From Chitinophagaceae bacterium (GTDB taxonomy: Bacteria; Bacteroidota; Bacteroidia; Chitinophagales; Chitinophagaceae), in contig CANCSS010000022.1 in NCBI GenBank assembly GCA_947380905.1, positions 1 through 33,342 on the forward strand: 33,342 bases of DNA, given 5' to 3'. Of the stretch, positions 1-9,731 are shown piece by piece (positions within the stretch are counted from its first letter, which is position 1; each line of letters starts with the position of its first letter). Made by a program: the position numbers and the translations under genes. Under the pieces are notes generated by a model that was not told the DNA's origin, made no database searches, and saw only the letters and a list, made by a program, of their open reading frames with translations.

Positions 1-154
1 GACTATTGGGTTGGACTTTTTTTTAACAACCCTTTATTTCTCTTAATTCCTATTACCCTTGTTAATAAAGGACATTAGACTATCTTGTATTAAAACAAAG
101 AAATCAAAGTAAAGTGAAAAAAGGGGAGTTAGATTCCTCCCCCTACAGCCACTT

Positions 155-187
155 AAAAGCCTTCTGAATTTTCAGGAGGCTTTTTTA
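155..187 (+). terminator. Rho-independent terminator of a gene left of the window
   Basis: Bases 155-168 pair with 171-184 (14 positions, one G-T wobble at 163/176) around a very short loop, followed by a run of T. The hairpin would end a transcript arriving from the left edge. The 150 bases before it hold no convincing ORF, only a small GGGGAG/CTCCCC stem at 123-142. Confidence 0.75.
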
Positions 188-239
188 TTATAAAATAATT
201 GAAAATAAGATTAACTTTTACCTTACAAAAAATCTCTCT

Positions 240-2258
240 ATGCGAATGCTCTTAGCTGCCTTTTTATTTTTATGCTTCAATAATACAAACCAAGCTCAAA
301 CTGCAAAAAAGCAAATAAAATTAGGTTATAAAACTGCTTCTATTTTAACCATTAAAGGATTACAGTTTAAAGATTTAAATAAAAATGGTCAACTAGATAA
401 ATATGAAGATTGGCGTTTAGCAAATGAAATAAGAGCAAAAGATTTACTTTCTAAAATGTCTGTCGAAGAAAAAGTAGGCTTTATGTTAATTAGTTCTACG
501 CGAATGAAAAATGATTGGTCATTTGAGGGACCTAAAAATCAAGAAAAAATTAGTAGTGATTTTAATGAAGAAGATTTAGTGCAAAATACCAATATGTTTA
601 CCAGACAACCCTTGCATATTAGTATGATGATGGCAGCGGGTACAACGAAAGCAGTAAAGCAATTTAAGTTGCGACATTTTATTTTTCGTGCCAATGTAGA
701 TGCAAGAACTACCGCAGCGTGGGCAAATAAATTACAAGCATTGTGCGAATCCGATGAGCTAGGTATTCCTTGCATCATTGCATCCAACCCGCGCAATCAT
801 ATTACCAAAGATGCATCTATTGGACTTAGTGTGGGTAAAACTACTTTTTCTACTTGGCCTTCTGAATTAGGATTGTCTGCGATGCATGATTTAAAATTAA
901 CCAGAACATTTGCCGATATCGCAAGACAAGAATGGGCTGCCGTAGGACTTCGCAAAGGATATATGTACATGGCAGATTTATCTACAGAACCAAGGTGGCA
1001 AAGGATTGAAGGGACGTTTGGTGAAAACCCTGAATGGGTAGGTAAAATGATTTATGAAATTATTATCGGCTTTCAAGGAAACAAATTAAGCAACAGTTCT
1101 GTAGCCATGACCACTAAACATTTTCCAGGTGGTGGTGCAGGAGATGGTGGCCAAGATCCACATTTTCCTTGGGGCAAAAGAGAAATATTTAGCGCAGGGA
1201 ATTTAGATAGTAATATCGTGCCATTTAAATATGCAATTAAAGCAGGTACGTCTGCCATGATGCCTTATTACTCTATTCCAGTAGGTACTAAATATCCAGA
1301 AATTGCCTATGCATATAATAAACCGGTGTTACAAGGACTACTAAGAAAAGAATTAGGTTTTAAAGGAATCATAAATTCAGATACAGGGCCTATTGAAATG
1401 ATGCCATGGGGTGCAGAAAATTTAACCATTGAGGAACGTTATATAAAAGCGATAGATGCTGGCGTTAATATTTTTTCGGGAAGTGCCGAACCTGCTAAAT
1501 TATTAGAAATAGTAAAAGCGGGTAAAGTGGATATAAACCTGGTAGACACTTCTGTGTATAAATTATTATTAGAATTTTATGCCCTAGGATTATTTGAAAA
1601 TCCATATGTTGATGAAGACGCTGCTGATAAAATTGTAAACAACAAATCGTTTCAAGAAAAAGCCAATTTAGCTTTACGTAAATCCATCGTATTACTTAGA
1701 AATAATAAAAATATATTGCCCATTAAAAAAACTACTAAAGTATATTTAGAATCTTATATGCAGAAAAAAGGGCAGTCCGCTTCTAATATATTTAAATCTG
1801 CAGAAAATGAATCGGTAAACTTTGTATCTACTCCCGAGCAAGCCGATGTAATAGTGTTATGGATAACACCTGCTTCAAAATCTCTTTTTGAATCAAACGG
1901 AACGCCATTATCTGTAGTCTTGTCTAAAAATGGAGTAGATGTAACTTATATCAATGAACTCACTCAAAAAAAACCAACTGTCTTGGTTGTTAATTATACC
2001 AATCCTTGGGTCATCAATGAGGTGTACAACGATCAAACCATGCCCAATATCAAAGCGGTGTTGGCTACTTTTGGCACTTCCACAGATGCATTAATAGATG
2101 TCATCACCGGCAAGTTTAACCCTACAGGTAAAATGCCATTTACAACCCCTGCTTCTGAAAAAGCGGTCTTGGAAAATAAAACGGATATCCCAGGGTACAG
2201 AGAACCAAAAAACTACGCCTTATTTAATTTCAATGAAGGTCTAAGTTATCATCATTAG
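240..2258 (+). CDS. Secreted glycoside hydrolase family 3 protein
   Basis: 672-residue GH3 enzyme, expected to release terminal sugars from beta-linked glycosides (beta-glucosidase, xylosidase or N-acetylhexosaminidase type; substrate not readable). Residues 1-20 form a Sec-type signal peptide ending in QAQ, so it should act in the periplasm or outside. Residues 45-56 form a canonical EF-hand loop (D45, N47, N49, G50, D53, E56). The GH3 barrel motif K293-H294-F-P-G-G-G with a downstream D-P-H is present, and the probable catalytic nucleophile is D381 in the N-S-D-T-G segment. The C-terminal alpha/beta sandwich ends in F-N-E-G-L-S-Y, close to the usual family end, and no FnIII domain follows. 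ATG 240 is the first in-frame start and gives a good leader. The gene has its own terminator and is co-oriented with the sigma/SusCD/catabolic genes, so it may feed them, but that link is inferred. Confidence 0.88.
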   Translation: MRMLLAAFLFLCFNNTNQAQTAKKQIKLGYKTASILTIKGLQFKDLNKNGQLDKYEDWRLANEIRAKDLLSKMSVEEKVGFMLISSTRMKNDWSFEGPKNQEKISSDFNEEDLVQNTNMFTRQPLHISMMMAAGTTKAVKQFKLRHFIFRANVDARTTAAWANKLQALCESDELGIPCIIASNPRNHITKDASIGLSVGKTTFSTWPSELGLSAMHDLKLTRTFADIARQEWAAVGLRKGYMYMADLSTEPRWQRIEGTFGENPEWVGKMIYEIIIGFQGNKLSNSSVAMTTKHFPGGGAGDGGQDPHFPWGKREIFSAGNLDSNIVPFKYAIKAGTSAMMPYYSIPVGTKYPEIAYAYNKPVLQGLLRKELGFKGIINSDTGPIEMMPWGAENLTIEERYIKAIDAGVNIFSGSAEPAKLLEIVKAGKVDINLVDTSVYKLLLEFYALGLFENPYVDEDAADKIVNNKSFQEKANLALRKSIVLLRNNKNILPIKKTTKVYLESYMQKKGQSASNIFKSAENESVNFVSTPEQADVIVLWITPASKSLFESNGTPLSVVLSKNGVDVTYINELTQKKPTVLVVNYTNPWVINEVYNDQTMPNIKAVLATFGTSTDALIDVITGKFNPTGKMPFTTPASEKAVLENKTDIPGYREPKNYALFNFNEGLSYHH

Positions 2259-2297
2259 ATTACAATCTCATTTCCTATAGAATTGATTTAGAATATT

Positions 2298-2338
2298 TTA
2301 GAAAAATAGACTGGAAAATCTCAAGTCTATTTTTCTAA
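2298..2338 (+). terminator. Terminator after the GH3 gene
   Basis: Bases 2298-2312 and 2324-2338 form a perfect 15-bp inverted repeat with an 11-base loop. The stem is A-rich on the left and T-rich on the right, so it could work in either direction. It separates the GH3 gene from the sigma-factor gene. Confidence 0.7.
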
Positions 2339-2460
2339 TTTAAGTAATAAAACAATAGTTAACGTACCTCTTACACGAACTAAGCATTAGCGCTATTTCA
2401 AAAACCCTTGTTTATTTTTTTGTTAAATTTTTGCTATATTCATATAGAAGAAATGAAAAT

Positions 2461-3039
2461 ATGTCTGCAAGATTTAATGATACAGATAAAGATGCTGAAT
2501 TATTGATTCGTCTACAAGAAGACGATCAATATGCTTTTACCAGTATATACAATAAATATTGGAAAAATTTATACGCGGTTGCTTATTCCATATTAAAGGA
2601 CAAAACCATTTGCGAAGACATTGTTCAAGACATATTTATCAATGTGTGGAATAAGCGAAAATCAATAGCAATAAAGGTTTCATTGAAAGCTTATTTAACT
2701 TCTTCGGTAAAATATGAAGTGTTTAGACAATTAAAAAAGAAAATTGAAGCTTTAGAAATAGTAGATGATCTACTCATAGATCCAAATAATTCTGCGCAAG
2801 AAAATATGGAATACAAAGAACTACTGGTTCATATGAACAACGTAGTAAATAAACTATCTACAAAATGCCGAGAGGTATTTATTTTAAGCAGAGAAAAAGA
2901 ATTGAGTCACAAAGAGATTGCTGTTATTAGAAATATATCCACGAAGACGGTCGAAAATCATATTGGAAAAGCACTTGGTTCCCTTAAAGATGTCATTGGC
3001 TACAATATTTTGATCTTTCTTTTTTTTACCAGTTTATAA
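2461..3039 (+). CDS. ECF-type RNA polymerase sigma factor (Bacteroides expansion family)
   Basis: 192-residue sigma-70 family factor. Sigma-2 covers about residues 26-92, with the D-I-V-Q-D-I-F core-binding region. Sigma-4 covers about 129-178, with the helix-turn-helix around L-S-H-K-E-I-A...S-T-K-T-V-E-N-H. A hydrophobic tail (about 181-190) follows, as is common in Bacteroidota ECF factors. A longer frame could begin at TTG 2431, but ATG 2461 fits the family start. It lies upstream of a FecR anti-sigma gene and an STN-domain SusC, the standard arrangement for cell-surface signalling in which ligand binding at the outer-membrane transporter frees the sigma factor. It probably activates the downstream susCD genes; whether it also controls the GH3 gene or the catabolic operon cannot be read from sequence. 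Confidence 0.92.
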   Translation: MSARFNDTDKDAELLIRLQEDDQYAFTSIYNKYWKNLYAVAYSILKDKTICEDIVQDIFINVWNKRKSIAIKVSLKAYLTSSVKYEVFRQLKKKIEALEIVDDLLIDPNNSAQENMEYKELLVHMNNVVNKLSTKCREVFILSREKELSHKEIAVIRNISTKTVENHIGKALGSLKDVIGYNILIFLFFTSL

Positions 3040-3144
3040 GTAGCTCACTTACATGGCTTTGTACAGCTACTCATGTGAAAAATATTTGAGAAAAACATAG
3101 GGGTAGCTACATTTTATTGACTCTAGTATATATAACACTCTATT

Positions 3145-4338
3145 TTGGACAAGAATACCTTACTCACCTTTATTGATAGATTCTTAGCTGGTCAATCCAA
3201 TAAGATTGAAAATCAAAAACTTACAGAGTTTTTTGAAAGCTTTGAAAATGACAAGGATACGCATAAGCACCTAGATGAAAATCCTGAGTTAAAAAATAGA
3301 ATTTTTAATAAAATTCAGCTAAGTATTTCAGATTCAACCAGTAAGGCGCCCGTTAGGCCTTCTTTTTTTACTGGTTTCCGATTGGCGGCAGCATTCCTAA
3401 TCATTATGGGATTGTCTACCATTACTTATTGGATCTTAAACCCAGTTGACAAGGGCAACCAATTGGCAAAATTGACCGAAACCAAGAAAATCGAAGATTT
3501 GAATCCGGCAAAAAATATTGCCGTATTAACTTTAGCCAATAAGTCTAAAATAATTTTAGACGAAACCTCTAGCGGGGAGATTGCAGTAGAAAGTGGGATT
3601 AGTATCACTAAAACGCCTAATGGAGATTTAATATATATTGTAAAGAGCTTAGAAAAGAATCAAGACAATACCGAAGAAAAATACAATACCATCACCACTC
3701 CAAAAGGAGGCAAATTTAATGTGATCTTGCCCGATGGAAGTTTAGTGATGTTAAACGCTGCCTCTTCTCTCACCTATCCAGTTTACTTTCAAAAAAATCA
3801 ACGCAGTGTTAGTTTTAATGGAGAGGCTTATTTTGAAATTGCTAAAGCCTACGGAAAAGATCACCAACGTATTCCATTTTTTGTGCGCTCTAAAGACCAA
3901 GTAGTAGAAGTGCTAGGCACTCATTTTAATATCAATTCTTATGACAATGAGGATTATGTTAAAACTACTTTATTAGAAGGCTCCGTAAAAATAATTAAAT
4001 CAGGTTCAACCACTGCTTCAAAATATTTAATTCCTGGTCAACAAGCATTAACTAAAATGGGGTCTGAAACTAAAATTATAAAGGCAGACGCGCAACAAAC
4101 CATTGCTTGGAAAGAAGGCTATTTTATGTTTAAGAATTCAAACATCAAAGAAATTGTCAATGAACTAGAACGTTGGTATGATGTGGATATAGAGTATTCT
4201 GAAAGTATAGACTTTGATAATATAACAGGCTACATCTCTAGAAATGTAAAAATTTCAAATGTATTAAGAATGTTAGAGCTAAGTGGGATTGTCAATTATG
4301 AAATCAAGGGCAGAAAAATAATATTAAAAACAACTTAA
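3145..4338 (+). CDS. FecR family anti-sigma factor
   Basis: 397-residue single-pass inner-membrane anti-sigma regulator. The cytoplasmic N-terminus (residues 1-75) would hold the sigma factor, a membrane segment lies at about 78-98, and the periplasmic part has a FecR domain (about 180-290, with T-P-K-G-G-K-F...L-P-D-G-S...F-N-G-E-A-Y-F-E) followed by a C-terminal DUF4974-type domain (about 330-397). The start appears to be TTG at 3145: it gives the typical FecR beginning M-D-K...L-L and there is no ATG at the right place. The gene sits 105 bases after the sigma gene and 53 bases before susC. By family knowledge it should contact the STN domain of that SusC and relay ligand occupancy to the sigma factor. 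Confidence 0.92.
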   Translation: MDKNTLLTFIDRFLAGQSNKIENQKLTEFFESFENDKDTHKHLDENPELKNRIFNKIQLSISDSTSKAPVRPSFFTGFRLAAAFLIIMGLSTITYWILNPVDKGNQLAKLTETKKIEDLNPAKNIAVLTLANKSKIILDETSSGEIAVESGISITKTPNGDLIYIVKSLEKNQDNTEEKYNTITTPKGGKFNVILPDGSLVMLNAASSLTYPVYFQKNQRSVSFNGEAYFEIAKAYGKDHQRIPFFVRSKDQVVEVLGTHFNINSYDNEDYVKTTLLEGSVKIIKSGSTTASKYLIPGQQALTKMGSETKIIKADAQQTIAWKEGYFMFKNSNIKEIVNELERWYDVDIEYSESIDFDNITGYISRNVKISNVLRMLELSGIVNYEIKGRKIILKTT

Positions 4339-4391
4339 CAATATTTTACTTAAGAATAAATTTTAAGTAAACGCAACCAAAATACATAAAT

Positions 4392-7300
4392 ATGAAAAAA
4401 TCACTACTCCATTCATTGGGAAGTTTTGGGCAAAAGCAACACAATGAAAACAACTCCAACAAAAAAATGAAAAATTCATTTAATTTTTTGAGAGTGAGTC
4501 AATTATTGCTTTTAATCATGCTGGTTTTTTTCACCAAAGTAAATGCTGCAAGTATCAATCAGTATGTTACTATTAATGAAAAAAATGCTAGTTTAGAAAA
4601 AGTACTTCTCGAAATTAGATCTCAAACTGGCTATGACTTTATTTACAATGCCCGATTGTTAAAAGATTCCAAGCCTGTTACCATTATTGTACAAAATGAA
4701 TTTTTCAAAAAAGTATTAGAAGATGCGCTAAAAGATCAGCCGCTTACTTATACTATTATTGAAAATACAATCGTGTTAAAGAAAATAGACAAAGTTAAAT
4801 TAACAGCCGAGTCTAATTTAATTACAGCGCCTGTAAACAATAAGCAATTAGACTTAAATGCCTCGATTGTTATTGAAAACAAAGCCGAAAACAAAGCAAT
4901 TGTAGTAGCTCCCAAAGGAGTTGTTACAGGACAAGTAACCGATTCAAAAGGTGATCCATTGGCAGGGGTTAGCATTGTTATTAAAGGAACACAAAATGGT
5001 ACCAATACAGACGCAAGTGGCGCATACAGCATCAATACACAAGACAATGTAATTTTGGTATTTAGTTATGTGGGCTATACAAGTCAAGAACTTGCTCCTG
5101 GCAATAAAACAACCCTTAATGTAAAATTAGCCGAAGCCAACACTGCTTTAAATGAAGTGGTAGTAACCGCCTTTGGTGTAAATAAAAACAGAAGAGGTTT
5201 AGGTTATGCCGTTCAGGAAGTAAGTGGAAAAGATTTTACAGAAGGTAGAATGAACAATATAGCGAGCGCCTTGTCTGGCAAAATTGCTGGTGTAGATGCG
5301 GTTCAAACCAATGCAGGTGCAGGCGCTTCTAGTAGAGTTACAATTAGAGGTAATACTTCTTTAAACGGAAACCAACAACCTTTATACGTGATAGATGGAA
5401 TGCCGATTGACAACCAAAATAGAGGTCCTGTTACTTCTTCCACTCAATTAAACGTGGATAGAGGTGATGGAATTTCAAGTATCAACCCGGATGATATCGC
5501 TTCTATGTCAGTATTAAAAGGAGGAGCTGCTGCTGCCTTGTATGGTAGTCAAGCTGCGAATGGGGTAATTTTAATTACCACTAAAAAAGGAATTGCTCAA
5601 AAAGGAATTGGTATAGAATACACCAACGACATGAATCAAGGAACTCCTTATATTTTCCCCAACTACCAATATCAATATGGTCAAGGAAATGATGGTGTTA
5701 AGCCAGCCACTGCTGCTGCTGCTTTAAGTTCTGGTCGTTTGTCATATGGAGCCGCCATGGATGGCAGTTCTGTAATGCAATTTGATGGCGTGCCTAGAGC
5801 TTATTCACCCGTAAATGTGAAAGACAATATTTTGAATTTTTATCAACCTAGTCAAAATATTTTAAATAGTATTGCCTTAAGTGCAGGTACTTCAAAATTA
5901 GCCATGAGATTGTCCATAAGTGATTTGCGTGCACAAGATCAACAACCTAATTCTGAGTTTTTCAGAAAAACAATTAACCTGAATGTAAGGGCTAAAATGG
6001 GTAAGAATGATTTCATCACTTTAGAGAATAGCGTTCAATACAATATTATTAAAGGCGTAAACAGACCCAATGTTGGATATGCTGAATTAAACGCAGCTTG
6101 GCCTATTTATTTAGCAGCCAACGTGGTGGATGTAAGAAACATGAGAGGAACAGACCCAACAAGACCTGGTATCAATGCAGTAACAGGAAGAGAATTAGAA
6201 TGGAATCCAGTACCAGCAGCGGTGAACCCTTATTATCTTTCTTATCAAATACACAACCAAGATGACCAATTAAGATTAATTGGAAGATCAAGCGTTCAAA
6301 TCAATATCTTAAAGAATTTGTTTTTCAAAGGAACCGTAGCTAGAAACCAAATCAACTACACGGAATCTAACTATGTACCTAATACCGATGCATTTACACC
6401 ACTTGGATACTATAGATCAGGTAAAGAGCAATCAGACAAAACAACTTTCCAAGGTATCTTGAATTACAATGACAGATATTACCACGACAAAATTGGTCTT
6501 AATATCATGGCAGGTGGAAACCAAGAAAAGAATACCTACAGCAGCAATACTGCCAACGGTACACAATGGATTGTGCCAAATTTATACAGTATCACCAATT
6601 TGGTAAATAGAGATTTAGCCAATTCAAGTTCCTTGTCATTGGCTGGCGTCGCTTCTGATGGAACCAACTCCGTATTTAGTGAAGCCAACATTGATTACAA
6701 CAATGTGTTTTTCTTAACCATGACAGGAAGAAATGATTGGTTCTCAGTTTTGAATCCAGGATTTAACTCTATTTTTTACCCATCAGTGGGAGGTAGTTTT
6801 ATTTTATCTGATGTAGTAAAAATGCCTAAGATCATTAACTATGCAAAATTAAGATCATCATGGGCCGAGGTAGGAAGTGCTACAGTAAATGCAGGTAGCA
6901 TCAATCAAATTTATACCATTAGTACTTTAAACGCCTATGGCTTACCTCAATTAAGTAATCCAAATGTGTTGCCGAATCCTAATATCAGACCTATCACTGC
7001 TACTACGATTGAGGGTGGTTTTGAATTAAGAATGTTAGATAGTAGATTAGGATTAGATGTAAACTACTATGAAAGAAAAACAAAAAATGATATTTTATCT
7101 CCGCCAATATCTAATGCGACAGGTTATACAGCAGGGCCTCAAAACATGGGATTGATTATGAATAGAGGATGGGAGGTTACTTTAAGTGGAACACCTATTA
7201 GAAAAAAAGATTTTGTTTGGAATGTGGGATATAATTTTAGTTACAACGAAAGTAAAATTCTTGAATTGGCTCCAGGTATTGATGTGTTAACCATTGGTAA

Positions 7301-8000
7301 TGCAATCGGAGGACCAAGCATTATTAATGCAGTTGGAATTCCTTATTCAACCATACAAGCTTATGTAATGAAAAAAGATGCCGCTGGCGTTCAAATTTTC
7401 AACGCAGCTACCGGTTATCAGGATAGAGTTTTACAAAATATTGGTGTAGGAAATCCTCCTTACTTAATGGGACTTAGCAACACTTTCACTTATAAAAAGT
7501 TTAGTGTGACTGTTGATATAGATTCTAAATTTGGTGCAGTGGGTTACAGTAACTTAATGCAATACGCCACTAGATTTGGATTGACTCCCATTACCTTACC
7601 AGGAAGAGATGCGGGTCCTGCAGGTTTAACAGTAACTGGGGTGGATCAAAAAGGGAATCCATATACACATCAATGGGCTCAGGTTGATTTGGATACCTAT
7701 TATAATAACGTAGGTAGTGCTTATCCAGGACAATTTGTTTACAATACTGATTTTGTAAAATTGAGAAGACTGGTTATTAGATACAATCTTCCAACCAACA
7801 CCTTTAAGTTTATGAAAGTTCAATCAGCTTCTATTGGTATTACAGGTTTAAACTTAGCGATTCTTTATCAAGACAAAAGAGTTAAAGACGCAGGTATAGA
7901 TCCTGAAATGCAACAGACTGTTGGTAATGCGCAAGGTAGCCAAGGTGTCGCGATGCCTACTACCAGAAATATTGGCTTTACCTTGAATTTAAAATTCTAA
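4392..8000 (+). CDS. SusC/RagA-family TonB-dependent outer-membrane transporter with STN domain
   Basis: 1202-residue outer-membrane importer. A long leader has its hydrophobic core at about 37-53. It is followed by an STN signalling domain (about 57-130), a carboxypeptidase-regulatory-like beta-sandwich (about 176-250), a TonB-box-like E-V-V-V-T-A-F-G (255-262), a plug domain (about 270-375, with the G-V-D...V-T-I-R-G and Y-V-I-D-G-M-P-I motifs) and a beta-barrel ending in the aromatic terminus L-K-F. The STN domain is what lets such transporters signal through FecR. A second ATG at 4467 would give a shorter leader; the first was kept because many relatives have a long n-region. SusD follows after 18 bases. 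The substrate is probably an oligosaccharide or glycoconjugate containing the sugar acid degraded by the downstream operon; this is inferred from context. Confidence 0.95.
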   Translation: MKKSLLHSLGSFGQKQHNENNSNKKMKNSFNFLRVSQLLLLIMLVFFTKVNAASINQYVTINEKNASLEKVLLEIRSQTGYDFIYNARLLKDSKPVTIIVQNEFFKKVLEDALKDQPLTYTIIENTIVLKKIDKVKLTAESNLITAPVNNKQLDLNASIVIENKAENKAIVVAPKGVVTGQVTDSKGDPLAGVSIVIKGTQNGTNTDASGAYSINTQDNVILVFSYVGYTSQELAPGNKTTLNVKLAEANTALNEVVVTAFGVNKNRRGLGYAVQEVSGKDFTEGRMNNIASALSGKIAGVDAVQTNAGAGASSRVTIRGNTSLNGNQQPLYVIDGMPIDNQNRGPVTSSTQLNVDRGDGISSINPDDIASMSVLKGGAAAALYGSQAANGVILITTKKGIAQKGIGIEYTNDMNQGTPYIFPNYQYQYGQGNDGVKPATAAAALSSGRLSYGAAMDGSSVMQFDGVPRAYSPVNVKDNILNFYQPSQNILNSIALSAGTSKLAMRLSISDLRAQDQQPNSEFFRKTINLNVRAKMGKNDFITLENSVQYNIIKGVNRPNVGYAELNAAWPIYLAANVVDVRNMRGTDPTRPGINAVTGRELEWNPVPAAVNPYYLSYQIHNQDDQLRLIGRSSVQINILKNLFFKGTVARNQINYTESNYVPNTDAFTPLGYYRSGKEQSDKTTFQGILNYNDRYYHDKIGLNIMAGGNQEKNTYSSNTANGTQWIVPNLYSITNLVNRDLANSSSLSLAGVASDGTNSVFSEANIDYNNVFFLTMTGRNDWFSVLNPGFNSIFYPSVGGSFILSDVVKMPKIINYAKLRSSWAEVGSATVNAGSINQIYTISTLNAYGLPQLSNPNVLPNPNIRPITATTIEGGFELRMLDSRLGLDVNYYERKTKNDILSPPISNATGYTAGPQNMGLIMNRGWEVTLSGTPIRKKDFVWNVGYNFSYNESKILELAPGIDVLTIGNAIGGPSIINAVGIPYSTIQAYVMKKDAAGVQIFNAATGYQDRVLQNIGVGNPPYLMGLSNTFTYKKFSVTVDIDSKFGAVGYSNLMQYATRFGLTPITLPGRDAGPAGLTVTGVDQKGNPYTHQWAQVDLDTYYNNVGSAYPGQFVYNTDFVKLRRLVIRYNLPTNTFKFMKVQSASIGITGLNLAILYQDKRVKDAGIDPEMQQTVGNAQGSQGVAMPTTRNIGFTLNLKF

Positions 8001-8018
8001 TCATAAAAATTTAAGAAA

Positions 8019-9620
8019 ATGAAAAATATATTTACCAAAATCACATATGCAACTGGACTGTTAGTGCTCCTATCCGGTATGCATTCTTGTAAAAAGGGTA
8101 GTTTAACTGATCTGAATGTGAATCCAGATGCGATTACATATTTAGTAACAGATTACTCCTTTACTTCTGCGGCCATTGGAAGTGTACCTGGTCAAAATTA
8201 CACAGCATTAGGACAGGGTCTTCAATACTTTAGTTCCTACAAAGAAGTACCTGCTGCTGGAGATAAGTTTTACAATTTTAACGGCACCGCAGGCACTTTT
8301 GCGATCTACAACAATCAATGGAATAGATTGCTTCAATTAGAAAATAAATTGACTGGTGCAGACAACGTGAATAAAAAAGCAGCTTGTGAAATTTTAAGAG
8401 TGTTGGCTTTTCATCAACAAACAGATTTGATGGGAGATATGCCTTATACAGAAGCCATGCTAGGATTAACCAATCTTAAACCTAAATACGATACACAAAA
8501 AAGTATTTATTTAGCCATGCTTACTCAATTAGATGCTGCTCTAAGTTCTATGGATGCTACCAAAGCAAATGTTTTTGGAACAGCCGATCCTTATTTTAAA
8601 GGTGACGTGGCCAAGTGGAAAAAATTTGGTTACACTTTAATGTTGCGTTTGGGCATGAGAATGTCTGACGTGGAAACTGCCACTGCGAAAACATGGGTTG
8701 AAAAAGCAGTAGCGGGTGGCGTGATGAAAGATTTTGCAGACATCGCTTATATCAAGTTTGCCAATGTATCTGGACAAACCAATCCTAGAGTTCAATTTAT
8801 GTTTGATGGCAACTACAATAGTCCAGGTGGAGACAATGTAGAAGGTGGCAAATGGGCAGCAACATTTATTGATTATTTAAAGTCAACCAATGATCCAAGA
8901 TTACCAGTTGTATCTGTCGTTTGGGTACCTTCTGGAACAACCTACGTTCCTGACAATACCATTGCTAAACAACGTGGTATGGTAAGTGGAAGTATCAATA
9001 CCAAACCAAGTGATTTCGATACGTATTCAGAGCCATCCTTATTGTACTTAAACCTAGGCTCTCCTATTATTACCATGGGACCAGCTGAAGCTTATTTATT
9101 GTTAGCAGAAGCTGCTTTAAAAGGCTACGCTGTTGGAACTACTGCCGAAGCAGCCTATAACAATGGCGTTAAAGCAGGTATGGCACAATGGGCTTTATGG
9201 CCAACTACAGGTATTCATTCAGGTGTAATTGCCACTTCTGCTGTGGATGCTTATCTAGCCGCCAACCCTTATTTAACAGCGGGAACGGCTGATCAACAAT
9301 TAGAGCAAATAGCTACTCAAAAGTGGGTTTCTATGCTAGGCGATGATTATGAAGTATACTCAAGTTGGAGAAAAAATAAATACCCAATATTTAATTACGC
9401 GAATTGGAAGTTAGCTAGTGGAGCATTGGTTTCTTATCCAGGTAATGTGACTGCAGGTAAAATGTGGAGGAGATTCTCTTTACCAACCGATGAGAGAAAT
9501 GTAAACACCACTAATTACAATGATGCTATAAAGAGACAAGGTTTCTCTGATGAAACAGTGGATTTACTTCAAGGAAGAATGTGGTGGGATGTGGGACCAA
9601 AAACAGGTCAAAAAAATTAA
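8019..9620 (+). CDS. SusD/RagB-family nutrient-binding outer-membrane lipoprotein
   Basis: 533-residue SusD-like protein, the surface lid that captures ligand for the SusC barrel. The N-terminus has a lipoprotein signal with lipobox L-S-G-M-H-S-C, so the lipidated cysteine is C24. The text after it (L-T-D-L-N-V-N-P-D) and the overall spacing match the SusD-like_2 type usually paired with this kind of SusC. TPR-like helices are suggested around residues 95-175 (F-H-Q-Q-T-D-L-M-G-D-M-P-Y-T-E is the family hallmark) and again at about 345-385 (A-E-A-Y-L-L-L-A-E-A-A). The gene is 18 bases after susC and is followed by a strong terminator before the catabolic genes. Confidence 0.94.
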   Translation: MKNIFTKITYATGLLVLLSGMHSCKKGSLTDLNVNPDAITYLVTDYSFTSAAIGSVPGQNYTALGQGLQYFSSYKEVPAAGDKFYNFNGTAGTFAIYNNQWNRLLQLENKLTGADNVNKKAACEILRVLAFHQQTDLMGDMPYTEAMLGLTNLKPKYDTQKSIYLAMLTQLDAALSSMDATKANVFGTADPYFKGDVAKWKKFGYTLMLRLGMRMSDVETATAKTWVEKAVAGGVMKDFADIAYIKFANVSGQTNPRVQFMFDGNYNSPGGDNVEGGKWAATFIDYLKSTNDPRLPVVSVVWVPSGTTYVPDNTIAKQRGMVSGSINTKPSDFDTYSEPSLLYLNLGSPIITMGPAEAYLLLAEAALKGYAVGTTAEAAYNNGVKAGMAQWALWPTTGIHSGVIATSAVDAYLAANPYLTAGTADQQLEQIATQKWVSMLGDDYEVYSSWRKNKYPIFNYANWKLASGALVSYPGNVTAGKMWRRFSLPTDERNVNTTNYNDAIKRQGFSDETVDLLQGRMWWDVGPKTGQKN

Positions 9621-9668
9621 CCACTATAATTCTTATTTTTAGATTATAGAAAAATATTCTAAATTTAG

Positions 9669-9707
9669 AAAAGAAGGATTTAGTTAATTCTAAATCCTTC
9701 TTTTTAT
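9669..9707 (+). terminator. Strong hairpin terminator between susD and the catabolic operon
   Basis: Bases 9669-9683 and 9690-9704 form a perfect 15-bp stem with a 6-base loop, and the T-rich 3' side continues past the stem. Only 24 bases separate it from the next start codon at 9732, with no clear promoter in between. It therefore probably sets the ratio between susCD and the catabolic transcript rather than fully isolating them. Confidence 0.8.
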
Positions 9708-9731
9708 TTAACACAATTAAAAAATAATAAA

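Noticed and set aside
118..154. Possible 3' end of a tRNA or tmRNA (GGGGAG/CTCCCC stem with loop containing TTAGATT)
   Set aside because: The stem-loop does not give a proper 5-bp T-arm with 7-base loop, the rest of the RNA would lie outside the window, and no acceptor partner is visible.
2431..2460. Longer start for the sigma factor at TTG 2431
   Set aside because: The added ten residues do not resemble the family start; ATG 2461 fits better.
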